Below, piece by piece: positions 17,567 through 26,443 of a stretch of 64,000 bases of DNA. The position numbers and the translations under genes are program-made. Each line of letters begins with the position of its first letter. The stretch's first letter is position 1. Under the pieces are notes generated by a model. It was not told where the DNA came from. It saw only the letters and a list, made by a program, of their open reading frames with translations, and searched no databases. This DNA is from Nocardia australiensis. GTDB taxonomy: Bacteria; Actinomycetota; Actinomycetes; Mycobacteriales; Mycobacteriaceae. The stretch spans positions 310,001 to 374,000 of the forward strand of contig NZ_JAJFZM010000002.1 of the NCBI RefSeq assembly GCF_020733705.1, read 5' to 3'.

Positions 17567-17745
17567 CAGGTGCGGGAAATGCAGGGCGGGGACAGCGGGT
17601 ATTCGTCCTTTACTGTAGGGCAGCTTGCATCGCAGTTGCGCATTGCGTGAGCGCGCTGTGCCGGTGGACGGGGCGCGAAGACGCTGAAAGTATTGCCGTC
17701 CGGGTCGCGGAATACCACCCATTTGATGCGGCGTTCGATCGCATT
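17567..17745 (-). pseudogene. Remnant of a glyoxalase/VOC protein (C-terminal part)
   Basis: The minus frame reads IERRIKWVVFRDPDGNTFSV then FAPRPPAQ, the typical last strand of a VOC-fold protein, and continues to a stop at 17567. No N-terminal half or start codon is present upstream, so it is a truncated relic in the gap before the oxidoreductase. Confidence 0.5.
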
Positions 17746-17812
17746 TCATCGGTGGCGCCGCGACCGAGCGGCTGTGCTGGCACAACCGAGCCCGATTCGG
17801 TAGACAGGTGCG

Positions 17813-18697
17813 GTGACTGAGCAGCGACCTTTCCGGTTCGGTGTCAATATGGTGGTACCCGACTCGAGGGCCAATTGGGTCGAAAAGTGCCGCAGGGCAG
17901 AGGCATTCGGATACGACGTGATCGGTGTCGCCGATCATCTCGGGTTGCCCGCGCCGTTTCCGGCGATCATTCTCGGGGCCGAGGCGACCGAGCGGGTCCG
18001 ACTGAATACTTTTGTGCTGAACGCGCCATTCTATAACCCGCTGCTGTTGGCGCGCGATATCGCGGGTGCCGATCAGTTCACCGACGGCCGCGTGGAGATC
18101 GGGCTCGGAGCCGGTTATGTGAAGGCCGAATTCGATGCGGCGGGAATTCCTTTCGAGAGTGGCCGCAAACGCGTCGAGCACCTGGAAAACACGGTGAAAA
18201 CGCTACGTCGGCTCTTCGCGGACCCGGAGTATCAGCCGCGACCCGCGCAACCATCCGGGCCACCGCTGCTGCTCGCCGGTTGGGGCGATCGGCTGCTGCG
18301 GGTTGCCGCCGATCATGCCGACATCATCGGTTTCACCGGCGCTGCCGCCGCTCGCGACGGCGCGTCACTACAGATGGCGGGGCTAGAGGAAATGGCGGAA
18401 CGTGTCGGATACGTGCGAGGATTGCTCGGTGCGCGCGCCGATCAGGTGGAACTGAATATCCATATCCAACGGGTCGTTCCACCGCAGGACCGCGCGGCAG
18501 TCCTGGAGGTCTTCGGCCCGGCGCTGCCACCGGAGGTCGCCGATACTCCCGAGGAATTGCCGACTCTGCTGATCGGAACCCCGGAGGAGATGGCGCAGCG
18601 GCTGCGTGATCGCCGCGAGCGGTATGGGATCAGCTATATCACCGTGCTCGAGGACAGCATGGAGAATTTCGCGCCGGTGATCGATCTGCTGCGCTAG
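17813..18697 (+). CDS. LLM-class F420-dependent oxidoreductase
   Basis: 294 residues, GTG start. Luciferase-like TIM barrel of the F420 type: FRFGVNMVVPDSRANWVEKC, GYDVIGVADHLG, NTFVLNAPFYNPLLLARDIA, GRVEIGLGAGYVKAEFDAAG and the C-terminal YITVLEDSMENFAPVIDLL. Such enzymes use reduced F420 or FMN on unknown substrates. The last 36 nt of the gene belong to a 72-bp repeat also found at 20911-20982. Confidence 0.88.
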   Translation: MTEQRPFRFGVNMVVPDSRANWVEKCRRAEAFGYDVIGVADHLGLPAPFPAIILGAEATERVRLNTFVLNAPFYNPLLLARDIAGADQFTDGRVEIGLGAGYVKAEFDAAGIPFESGRKRVEHLENTVKTLRRLFADPEYQPRPAQPSGPPLLLAGWGDRLLRVAADHADIIGFTGAAAARDGASLQMAGLEEMAERVGYVRGLLGARADQVELNIHIQRVVPPQDRAAVLEVFGPALPPEVADTPEELPTLLIGTPEEMAQRLRDRRERYGISYITVLEDSMENFAPVIDLLR

Positions 18698-18733
18698 AAC
18701 GGCTTCCGCCACCGCAGCGTGTAGCGCCACATC
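18662..18733. repeat. 72-bp direct repeat, left copy
   Basis: 18662-18733 matches 20911-20982 with one mismatch. It contains the oxidoreductase C-terminal codons and stop plus, on the opposite strand, the last codons of the methyltransferase at 20943. The copies flank the cholesterol-oxidase-like gene. Confidence 0.85.
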
Positions 18734-18753
18734 CCGGATCGCCGGTAGCGCAA
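18698..18753 (-). pseudogene. Methyltransferase 3' end remnant with internal deletion
   Basis: On the minus strand this stretch carries the same 3' end as the intact methyltransferase at 20943-21530. After CCACATC it jumps directly to DNA matching 21107-21127 (encoding LALPAIR), so about 125 bp are missing. The rest of the 18754-19036 gap has no supported gene. Confidence 0.6.
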
Positions 18754-19036
18754 ACATGCAACCCACTGCGGAACGCGAGAGATGTTCTCGGCAAATTCTC
18801 GGCCGCCCTCAGTCGGCGATGGTGGTGACCTCGGGCCGGACGGCGCTGCGCACGGTCGTCACGGTGGTCGAATGCACCGATCCCGCCTCGTGGTACGGCC
18901 ACGCAGGTAGGGTGGTCTTCTACCTGGATCAGCAACCACCGTCGATACACACGACAACGATCATCGCTATATCCCGACAACCTGCCCGAGCGTAATCGAG
19001 TTTCTTTCGAACGTTCACCATGAGGGATGGGATGTG

Positions 19037-20710
19037 ATGGAGCGGCGTTCAGGTCAGGTCAAGGGCGCCATTGACCGGCGCAATTTCGTCAAGGGCGCCG
19101 GCCTGGCCGCTGCGGTGCTGGGTCTCGCGGGTGGAGGCACCCTTCCGAAGACCACTCCGGCGTGGGCCGAAGACTACGACCTGAGCCCGCAATCCTCGAC
19201 GTACCGCACGCTGGTGCCGGAGATCTTCGCGCCGCTGCCAGATCCGGCCGACCATGTGCCCGCGATCGTCATCGGATCGGGGTTCGGGGCATCGATCACC
19301 GCGCTGCGCCTGGCGCAGTCCGGGACCCAGGTCGCGGTGCTCGAGCGCGGGTCGCGCTGGCCGAATGCTCCGTGGCGCGACATTTTCACCGCCGACACGA
19401 TTCCGGATGGTCGCGGCTTCTGGCATCGCACCACCTTTACCGGCATGACCGGGATCACCGTACGTTTCGATCCGTTCGGCGGGGTCCTCGACGTTTCCAG
19501 TTATCCGGGCCTCGACGTATGGCGCGGTGCGTGTGTGGGCGGTGGTTCGGTGGTGTTCACCGGGGTGATGATCGAGCCGGAGCAGCGGTTCTTCGACCAT
19601 GTGTTCCGCGGCGTGGTGGACTACCACGAGATGCACGATGTCTACTACCCCCAGGTCCGAAAGGCGTTGCGGCTGAGCCCGATGCCGGAGGACGTCTACC
19701 ACTCTCGCGCGTTCGCGCACTCGCGGGCCTGGGACGATCAGGTCCGCGTGGCCGACTATGCGCCGCAGCGCATCGACGGCATTTGGAATTGGGACGTCAT
19801 CCGCGACGAGCTGGCCGGACGATCGAGGTCGTCTGCGACGGTCGGGTGTTCGAACCTCGGCAATTCCAACGGCGCGAAGTTCGATCTGAACCAGAACTAC
19901 CTGCGCTATGCCGAGGACACCGGCCGTGCCGAGATCTACCCCGGCCACCGCGTGGACGCCATCGCGAAGGAACCGGGAGTGTCAGGTCGTTATACCGTCA
20001 CCGTGACCAAACTCGCGCCTACCGGCGAGGTGCTCCGTATCCGGACGCTGACCTGCGATCAGCTATTCCTCGGTGCGGGCTCCATCGGTACCTCCGAGCT
20101 GCTGGTGCGCGCGCGGGCGACCGGCGCGCTACCGAATCTGAACGAGGAGATCGGCGAAGGCTGGGGCAGCAACGGTGATGTCGGCTTGGCGCGGCCGCTC
20201 AGCTCGCTCGACCTGGGCACGCAGGGCACGCCGTCCGCGAGCCGGATTCTGGACGAAGCGGGCGTACCTGTGTCACTGGAGAACTGGTATGTCCCCGGCG
20301 CGACGCAATACGACATCGGCATTCTCGCATCGCTGGGCATTGTGCTCGATGACACCCGCGGCCGGTTCGTCTACAACCCGAGTAATGGGCAGGTGGATCT
20401 GCAGTGGCCGGACAACGGAGCTGCCGGCTACCTCGCCCGTGCGCGGGAAGTCAACGAGAAGGCGTCTTGTCACTGCCTGACTATCGCCCCACCGGTCATG
20501 ATTGGGAACGCCTCATTCACCGCACATCCGTTGGGCGGCGCAGTGATCGGACGCGCAACAGACGAGCACGGGCGGGTGCTCGGCTATCGAGGCCTGTACG
20601 TGATGGACGGGGCGGCAGTGCCCGGCAGCACCGGAACAGTGAACCCGGCGTTGACGATCAGCGCGCTGGCTGAGCGCAATATCGAACAGATCATTCGTTC
20701 CGGGGGGTAG
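19037..20710 (+). CDS. Tat-exported GMC-type flavin oxidoreductase, cholesterol-oxidase-like
   Basis: 557 residues from ATG 19037 (GTG 19034 also possible). Twin-arginine signal RRNFVKGAGLAAAVLGLAGG with a processing region near TPAWAED. FAD-binding IVIGSGFGASITALRLAQSG then VLERGSRW; FGGVLDVSSYPGLDVWRGAC; C-terminal HPLGGAVIG and GSTGTVNPALTISALAERN typical of cholesterol oxidases (3-beta-hydroxysteroid oxidation and isomerisation). Substrate not proven. The gene lies between two copies of a 72-bp repeat, which suggests insertion between formerly adjacent genes. Confidence 0.85.
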   Translation: MERRSGQVKGAIDRRNFVKGAGLAAAVLGLAGGGTLPKTTPAWAEDYDLSPQSSTYRTLVPEIFAPLPDPADHVPAIVIGSGFGASITALRLAQSGTQVAVLERGSRWPNAPWRDIFTADTIPDGRGFWHRTTFTGMTGITVRFDPFGGVLDVSSYPGLDVWRGACVGGGSVVFTGVMIEPEQRFFDHVFRGVVDYHEMHDVYYPQVRKALRLSPMPEDVYHSRAFAHSRAWDDQVRVADYAPQRIDGIWNWDVIRDELAGRSRSSATVGCSNLGNSNGAKFDLNQNYLRYAEDTGRAEIYPGHRVDAIAKEPGVSGRYTVTVTKLAPTGEVLRIRTLTCDQLFLGAGSIGTSELLVRARATGALPNLNEEIGEGWGSNGDVGLARPLSSLDLGTQGTPSASRILDEAGVPVSLENWYVPGATQYDIGILASLGIVLDDTRGRFVYNPSNGQVDLQWPDNGAAGYLARAREVNEKASCHCLTIAPPVMIGNASFTAHPLGGAVIGRATDEHGRVLGYRGLYVMDGAAVPGSTGTVNPALTISALAERNIEQIIRSGG

Positions 20711-20884
20711 TCGCCGGATGTCTGAGTCCGGACTGGCGGCAAGACTGCCCGCTCAGGTGAACACAGACGCCGACAGTGCGCGCCGACAGCGGCATTCGTC
20801 AGCCTGACTCCGCTGCACCGGTAGCGGACGTCTGCTCCGAGACGAATGTTGCCCACACCCGCACGCGGCGGTGGGCCGGAGAAA

Positions 20885-20946
20885 TGAAAGTCCTGCTCGA
20901 AGAAAACGTCGAGAACTTCGCGCCGGTGATCGATCTGCTGCGCTAG
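20885..20946 (+). pseudogene. Remnant 3' end of an LLM oxidoreductase
   Basis: Reads MKVLLEENVENFAPVIDLLR then stop, matching the C-terminus of the gene ending at 18697 but without the rest. It overlaps by 4 bp the stop of the convergent methyltransferase. The 20711-20884 stretch before it has no supported gene. Confidence 0.65.
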
Positions 20947-20982
20947 AACGGCTTCCGCCACCGCAGCGTGTAGCGCCACATC
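20911..20982. repeat. 72-bp direct repeat, right copy
   Basis: Second copy of 18662-18733 (one mismatch, T to C). It spans the oxidoreductase remnant stop and the 3' end of the intact methyltransferase. Confidence 0.85.
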
Positions 20983-21530
20983 AAGCGACGGCGGATACGC
21001 GCGCCGGGCAGAATGTCGGCGGCGCTGGCACGGATCTGGGCGAGGTTGTCCTCGGCATCGCGCATCGGCGCCGGATCGCTGGGGGCGGGATGGCAGGCGT
21101 CGACGGCCCGGATCGCCGGTAGCGCAAGCAGGTATGAGGTATCGGCGCGCGCACTCATCTTCCAGAGGCCGACGATTACCAGGGTGCCGCCAGGGGCGAC
21201 CAGTCGGTGCACCGCCTCCATCCCTTCGCGTAATGGCACGTGATGCATACTCGCCACGGCTGTCACGAAATCGAAAGTGCCTGTTAGAGAGCGAAAGTCG
21301 GTCTTCTCGAAGCGGACGTTCGAGCTGGCGGTGGTCTTGGTGAGGACGGCTTCGTCGATGTCGATGCCCAATACCGACGGACAGTGTCGCCCCAGTTTGT
21401 TGGCGAGAAGGCCGTCGCCGCACCCGATGTCGAGGGCGGTCTTCGCGGTTGGCGGAACCTGCCCGAGCAGCCAGCGGTGGTAGTGCGTGTTGTGGTTCCA
21501 GTACGGGTCACGACTCACCTCGTCGACCAT
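20943..21530 (-). CDS. Class I SAM-dependent methyltransferase
   Basis: 195 residues. Motif I is TALDIGCGDGLLANKLG, motif II acidic VLGIDIDE, then VRFEKTDF, FDFVTAVASMHHVPLREGME and LVAPGGTLVIVGLW. This is a stand-alone small-molecule methyltransferase; substrate unknown. It is divergent from the UvrA-like gene, and its 3' end is inside the 72-bp repeat. Confidence 0.87.
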   Translation of the reverse strand: MVDEVSRDPYWNHNTHYHRWLLGQVPPTAKTALDIGCGDGLLANKLGRHCPSVLGIDIDEAVLTKTTASSNVRFEKTDFRSLTGTFDFVTAVASMHHVPLREGMEAVHRLVAPGGTLVIVGLWKMSARADTSYLLALPAIRAVDACHPAPSDPAPMRDAEDNLAQIRASAADILPGARIRRRLMWRYTLRWRKPF

Positions 21531-21632
21531 ACTGGTGGCCAGTTTCGCCCAATTATGTTCTCCTGCAATTTATGTGAGATGCATCACTTTGTACTGCGCA
21601 TTTCATCGGTGTCTGATGACATGATCGGAGGC

Positions 21633-23915
21633 ATGTCTTCTGCCGATTCGGTCATACCCACCGATGTCATCCGAGTGCTCGGAGCCAGCGAGCACAATCT
21701 GGGCAATGTGTCGCTCGATATCCCGAAGAACAAAATCACTGTCTTCACGGGTGTCTCCGGTTCCGGGAAATCATCGATCGTGTTCGACACCATCGCCGTG
21801 GAGTCCCAGCGGCAGCTCTATGCCACCTTTCCGGCCTTCATCCTGAACTTCCTGCCGCGCTACGAGCGGCCGCACGCCGAGGCGATCGAGAACCTGACCG
21901 CACCGGTGATCGTCGACCAGCAGCCGGTAGGTGGCGGGCCGCGCTCCACGGTCGGGACGATGACCGACATCTACTCGATGGTGCGGGCCATGTTCGCCCG
22001 ATTCGGTTCGCCCTCGGCCGGATTCGTTTACAACTATTCGTTCAACGTGCCCCAAGGCATGTGCCCCGATTGCGACGGACTCGGCCAGACGGTGCGTGCC
22101 GATCCCGATCGGCTGGTCGACCGTGGCAAATCGCTCAACGAGGGCGCGATCCTCTTGCCCGGCTACGCGGTCGGCAGCGGCGACTGGCAGCTGTATGGCA
22201 ATTCGGGTCGCTTCGATCCGGACAAGAAACTGGCCGATTACTCCGACGAGGAATTCCAGGATCTGCTCTACGGCAGCGGCGGCAAGGTGGAACTGACCTT
22301 CAACAAGGGCACGTGGAAGGCCAACTACGAAGGCGTCGCGACCAAATTCACCCGTACCAGGCTGCAGCGCGATACCTCCACGCTGAGCGAGAAGACCCGC
22401 GAGCAGATGCGGAAATTCCTTACCGAGGGCGTGTGCCCGACTTGCGAAGGGGCACGGCTGAATTCGGCAGCCCTCATGACGAAGATCGATGGCCGCAATA
22501 TCGCCGACTGGTCACAGTTGCAGATCACCGATCTCATGCAAGTGCTCGATGAAATCACCGATCCCGCCGCGCTCGGGCTGACAGCGGCCATTCGAACGGC
22601 CTTGGCGCGCGTTGCCGACATCGGTCTCGGTTACCTGAGCCTGGACCGTGCGACCTCGAGTCTGTCCGGCGGCGAAGGCCAGCGCCTGAAGATGATCAAG
22701 CATCTGGCCAGCACGCTGATCGGTATGACCTACATCTTCGATGAGCCGAGCGTCGGGTTGCATCCCCGCGATGTGGGCCGGTTGAACAACCTGCTGAAGG
22801 AACTGCGGGACAAGGGCAATACGGTGCTTGTCGTCGAGCATGATCCCGATGTCATCCAGATCGCCGACCACATCGTCGATGTCGGGCCGCGGGCAGGTCT
22901 GCACGGTGGGAACGTGGTTTTCGAGGGCAGCTTCGCCGACCTGTGTGCCGCCGACACTCCGACCGGCGCCGGGCTGCGGCGACCGTTCACCGTCAAGGAC
23001 GCCTTCCGGAAGTCGCACGGCGAGTTACTGATAGAGCATGCAAATGTGCACAACCTGAAAGACGTGACAGTGGGAATCCCGACCGGCATCTTGACCTCGA
23101 TCACCGGCGTCGCCGGCTCCGGCAAGAGCAGCCTCATTCGGGATGTGTTCGTGCGCGAGCATCCTGAGGCGATCTTCGTCGATCAGTCCGCCATCGCGGC
23201 ATCATCCCGCTCGACACCCGCCACCTATCTCGGCCTGATGGATCCCATCCGCAAACTGTTCGCCAAGGCGACGGGTGAATCGCCCGGTCTGTTCAGCTTC
23301 AACTCGGTGGGCGCCTGCAAACAATGCGAGGGTCGCGGCGTGATCATCACCGAAATCGCCTACATGGACCCGGTCACCACCCATTGCGATGCCTGTGACG
23401 GTCGACGATTCTCCGACGAAGTGCTGACATTGACCTTGCGCGGCAAATCAATTGCCGACGTACTCGAGATGTCGGCGGAAAAAGCATTGGACTTCTTTCC
23501 CGAGAAGGCGCTGAATGCCAAGTTACGCACAATGAACGAAGTCGGCCTGGACTATCTGAGTTTGGGGCAGGCTATGAGTACTTTGTCCGGCGGTGAACGT
23601 CAGCGCATCAAACTCGCCACCCAACTCCAGAACACCGGTAGCGTCTACGTCCTCGACGAACCGACCACCGGCTTGCACATGTCGGATGTGGATACCTTGC
23701 TGGCGTTGATGGACGGCCTGGTCGATCGAGGAAACACGGTCATCGTCATCGAACACAACCTCGACGTGGTCGCCCACTCCGATTGGGTGATCGACCTGGG
23801 CCCCGACGGCGGCAAGGACGGCGGCAAAATCGTCTACACCGGAACCCCCGCCGATCTGCTCGAACATCCGACATCACTGACGGGGGAGTATCTGCGCAGG
23901 TACAAGGCGGCATAA
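21633..23915 (+). CDS. UvrA-like duplicated ABC ATPase (drug-resistance/repair type)
   Basis: 760 residues from ATG 21633; ATG 21621 (MIGG...) is a real alternative because the GGAGG site is only 1 nt from 21633. Two ABC cassettes: Walker A TGVSGSGKSS and TGVAGSGKSS, signatures SLSGGEGQRLKM and TLSGGERQRIKL, Walker B YIFDEPSVGLHP and YVLDEPTTGLH. Zinc pairs MCPDCDGLG, VCPTCEGAR, CKQCEGRG and CDACDGR. It is about 200 residues shorter than housekeeping UvrA, as in UvrA2/DrrC-like proteins linked to DNA-intercalator resistance. Role inferred, not shown. Confidence 0.85.
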   Translation: MSSADSVIPTDVIRVLGASEHNLGNVSLDIPKNKITVFTGVSGSGKSSIVFDTIAVESQRQLYATFPAFILNFLPRYERPHAEAIENLTAPVIVDQQPVGGGPRSTVGTMTDIYSMVRAMFARFGSPSAGFVYNYSFNVPQGMCPDCDGLGQTVRADPDRLVDRGKSLNEGAILLPGYAVGSGDWQLYGNSGRFDPDKKLADYSDEEFQDLLYGSGGKVELTFNKGTWKANYEGVATKFTRTRLQRDTSTLSEKTREQMRKFLTEGVCPTCEGARLNSAALMTKIDGRNIADWSQLQITDLMQVLDEITDPAALGLTAAIRTALARVADIGLGYLSLDRATSSLSGGEGQRLKMIKHLASTLIGMTYIFDEPSVGLHPRDVGRLNNLLKELRDKGNTVLVVEHDPDVIQIADHIVDVGPRAGLHGGNVVFEGSFADLCAADTPTGAGLRRPFTVKDAFRKSHGELLIEHANVHNLKDVTVGIPTGILTSITGVAGSGKSSLIRDVFVREHPEAIFVDQSAIAASSRSTPATYLGLMDPIRKLFAKATGESPGLFSFNSVGACKQCEGRGVIITEIAYMDPVTTHCDACDGRRFSDEVLTLTLRGKSIADVLEMSAEKALDFFPEKALNAKLRTMNEVGLDYLSLGQAMSTLSGGERQRIKLATQLQNTGSVYVLDEPTTGLHMSDVDTLLALMDGLVDRGNTVIVIEHNLDVVAHSDWVIDLGPDGGKDGGKIVYTGTPADLLEHPTSLTGEYLRRYKAA

Positions 23916-23921
23916 CGCCAC

Positions 23922-24086
23922 TACGAGTTCGAGGTGTGTACGGAGACACCCGGCCCGGTGCCGACTTCAGCCGGGTACGCAATGTCTGTGTCGCGAGGTC
24001 TTTCGGCGCTCGCGTCCGCGGACACCGTGCTCATTCCGGGCTGGACGCCGGGGGAGACGTCGCTGCCCCTTCCTCGACCTCGGTAA
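23922..24086 (+). pseudogene. GlxA-type AraC regulator remnant (DJ-1/PfpI domain)
   Basis: Reads YEFEVCTETPGPVPTSAGYA then LSALASADTVLIPGWTPGET, the early part of the DJ-1/PfpI-like domain of GlxA-family AraC regulators. The first 20-30 residues and everything after the GWTPGE motif are missing; a stop follows at 24084. The region 24087-24428 has no convincing gene. Confidence 0.6.
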
Positions 24087-24428
24087 GGCCCTTCAGTGGC
24101 CCTTGGGCCTCGATCACGTCGCAGTAGGAGGTGCCGTTCAAATGCTCCGGTTCGACGTGCAGCGCGCGAGTCACCCCAGCGATGCAGGTTCGCGGCCACC
24201 ATCCACACGGCAGGTCTCTATGCCGTTATCGCCAGCGCCACTGGGCACTTCGGCGCCGGGAATGCCGGCGACCTCGCCGTTAATCGATCTGATCCTCAAT
24301 GGCCGTGGGGCCGAACGGGATACAGCGATGTATGCCACTCTTGGGGAGCCCGAACACTCGCCCCAAAGCTAGTGTTGCCGCCGGGCAGGTGTCACTCTGA
24401 GATAGCCCAGGAACGTCGTAGCTGTGTC

Positions 24429-25340
24429 ATGAACACTGGGGGGACCGTGTCGGATTCGTTGCCTGTACTACTCGGGCATGCCACGAGACGAATCGGCAAT
24501 GCCGTCGACGATGCGATGAACGAGGTCAGCAGTTTCGTTCGCAGCACCGGGTGGGAGGCCGGCGAGTCCGCCCGTCGGCTGGTGGGCGGTGATACCGCCG
24601 GCGGGGTTGCGGCACGCCGTGCCTGGGACACTCCAGCGGATACCCTTGCGGAAGGGGTCGGCGACGCGCCAGTAATTCCGCTGTACGGCCTAGATCGAAA
24701 CAAGCATTACGTTGAGTTCACCTTCGCGCAGGTGCGGGCCGTTCCGGTGCGATCGCACGACGGGAAGCTGATCGGGGTGTCATTCCCCAGCAAGCGGGGT
24801 GACATCACAGCGATTCAGCAATGGGGGCGCTGGCGGCACACCTCAGCCAACCGGGAGTACTACCCGGTCTGGGCAGTCTCGGACGTGGCGACTCGAAAGC
24901 GGCGCGCTGCGCCCCGGAGCAATACCCCACCCGAGCCAGCTCCGTGGGGTGACGCCGAGCCGATTGTCCTGAATGCACATACCACTGGGACCGGGTACAG
25001 GATCAAGGTCAAGAATCTTCAGACTCAGGAGTACGACCTTGTCGACGTCGACGGGATTGTTGCCGGCCGCCTCGCCATGGAGAACAAATTCTTCCAGGGG
25101 GCCCGTCAGCGGCATCCGGGCAGCCCGTTGCTGCAGGTATCGTGCAGCCCCGCAGCTAAGGGCGGAGATGCGCACTGGCTACTCGCCAGATACATGCACG
25201 GCAACGGTTTCACCGGAGACATCTGGGCCGCCAAAGACCTCATGTATACCGGTCGTCGCGGTAACGTAGGCGCGATGGCCTCGATCGCTCCGGATGGCTC
25301 CATGTCGCCGCCATTCCTAGTTACTCGAGCGCCGCGCTAA
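24429..25340 (+). CDS. Hypothetical protein
   Basis: 303 residues from ATG 24429. The N-terminal 60 residues are helical (GHATRRIGNAVDDAMNEVSS, FVRSTGWEAGESARRLVGG). The C-terminal 200 residues are beta-rich with many aromatic residues (YGLDRNKHYVEFTFAQVRAV, GRWRHTSANREYYPVWAVSD, DAHWLLARYMHGNGFTGDIW). No signal peptide, membrane segment or catalytic motif stands out, and I do not recognise it. The helical head plus globular tail would suit a secreted effector, but nothing confirms that. No adjacent type VII secretion gene is intact. Confidence 0.55.
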   Translation: MNTGGTVSDSLPVLLGHATRRIGNAVDDAMNEVSSFVRSTGWEAGESARRLVGGDTAGGVAARRAWDTPADTLAEGVGDAPVIPLYGLDRNKHYVEFTFAQVRAVPVRSHDGKLIGVSFPSKRGDITAIQQWGRWRHTSANREYYPVWAVSDVATRKRRAAPRSNTPPEPAPWGDAEPIVLNAHTTGTGYRIKVKNLQTQEYDLVDVDGIVAGRLAMENKFFQGARQRHPGSPLLQVSCSPAAKGGDAHWLLARYMHGNGFTGDIWAAKDLMYTGRRGNVGAMASIAPDGSMSPPFLVTRAPR

Positions 25341-25343
25341 CCG

Positions 25344-25635
25344 TCGACCCCCGGAACGTCGACAGCGACGGCTGAGCGCGGGTGGGCGGAATTCCGCGCG
25401 TGCGACGGGGTGCTTGCCGAGGAGTTCTGGCAGCAGGTGCGCGACGGTGTCGCGGAAGTAGAACGTGGGACGGGTCGGTGGTTGACGATCGAACAACCGC
25501 TGCTCGTTTCGGTGCATGCCGGGCATGAGGGACATCGTCCTCGATCTGGGGATGAATGCGGCCGTCGAGCGGGCATTGGCGACCCAATCCGGCAACGCCG
25601 GATATGCCCGCGATATCCATGAACGTTTCCGCTGA
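25344..25635 (+). pseudogene. Pyruvate, phosphate dikinase remnant
   Basis: Two frames give PPDK-like sequence: WAEFRACDGVLAEEFWQQVR, GRWLTIEQPLLVSV, then after a short deletion and shift MPGMRDIVLDLGMNAAVERA and ATQSGNAGYARDIHERF. In intact PPDK these parts are joined by RSGAPVS and are followed by more than 600 residues, which are absent here. PPDK interconverts pyruvate and PEP; this copy cannot. Confidence 0.7.
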
Positions 25636-25663
25636 TCTACGGCGGACGACTGTCTGCCAACCG

Positions 25664-26413
25664 CTATGGGGATACATCGGCGAATCGGGCGATGGCGTCG
25701 AGGATCTCGGCGCCCATTGCCGGGCTACCGGTATGCCCGGAGTCGTCGATGATCCGGAGTTCGGCTTCGGGCCAGGCTTGGGCGAGTTCCCATGCTGTGC
25801 GCAGTGGGGCGGATAGATCGAGGCGACCGTGGATGAGGACGCCGGGGATCCCCGCGAGCAGGTGCGCGTCCCGCAGCAACTGCCCATCGGAGAGCCACGC
25901 GGCATGCGCGAAGTAGTGGGCGCAGATTCGCACGAGCGCAAGCCTCGCCGCGTCCGGTTTGGCGCTGTATTGACCTGGGCTGCCGAGGGTTTCGTGCGCG
26001 ATCACCGCGTCCTCCCACGCGCACCACTCCCGCGCGGCCGATTCGCGCACCACCGGGTCGGGGTGTTCCATGAGCTGCCGGTAGGCCTGGACCAGGTCCC
26101 CGTCCCGGTCACCAGCGGGCACCCCGGCGCGGAACTGCTCCCACTCCACCGGGAGCAACAAGCGCAGGCCGCGATAGAGCCAGTCGATCTCTTGTGGCCG
26201 AGTCATAGTTACGCCGACCAGCACAATCCCTGACACATGGGCGGGGTGGCGTTCGGCGTAGGCGAGTATCAGCGTGGAACCCCATGAGCCGCCGTAGAGC
26301 AGCCAGCGGTCGATGCCGAGGTGCTCGCGCAGCCGTTCCATGTCGGCGAGTAAATGCTCGGTCGTATTGTGTGCCAGGTCGACGGCGTGGTCCGCGGCAT
26401 GCGGCACGCTCTC
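25664..26413 (-). pseudogene. pip: Proline iminopeptidase, 3' part (split by IS3 element)
   Basis: About 248 residues beginning SVPHAADHAVDLAHNTTEHL. It contains the nucleophile elbow YGGSWGSTLILAYAERHP, the Asp in LIHGRLDLSAP and the His in DDSGHTGSP, so both remaining catalytic residues of this S33 peptidase are here. It is separated from its 5' part (27763-27996) by the insertion at 26414-27762. The enzyme removes N-terminal proline from peptides. Left flank CTC (26411-26413) is one copy of the target duplication. Confidence 0.9.
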
Positions 26414-26438
26414 TGAGGTTCCCCCCGGATGGTGGACA
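26414..26438. repeat. IS3 element inverted repeat, left
   Basis: 25 bp, pairs with 27738-27762; three mismatches at positions 13, 16 and 18 from the tip. Confidence 0.85.
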
Positions 26439-26443
26439 GTTGG

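Noticed and set aside
24031..24174. Minus-strand frame beginning VTRALHVEPEHLNGTS that resembles the start of small ESX-associated proteins
   Set aside because: Only about 12 residues look right; the rest overlaps the antisense GlxA remnant, so similarity is too short to call.
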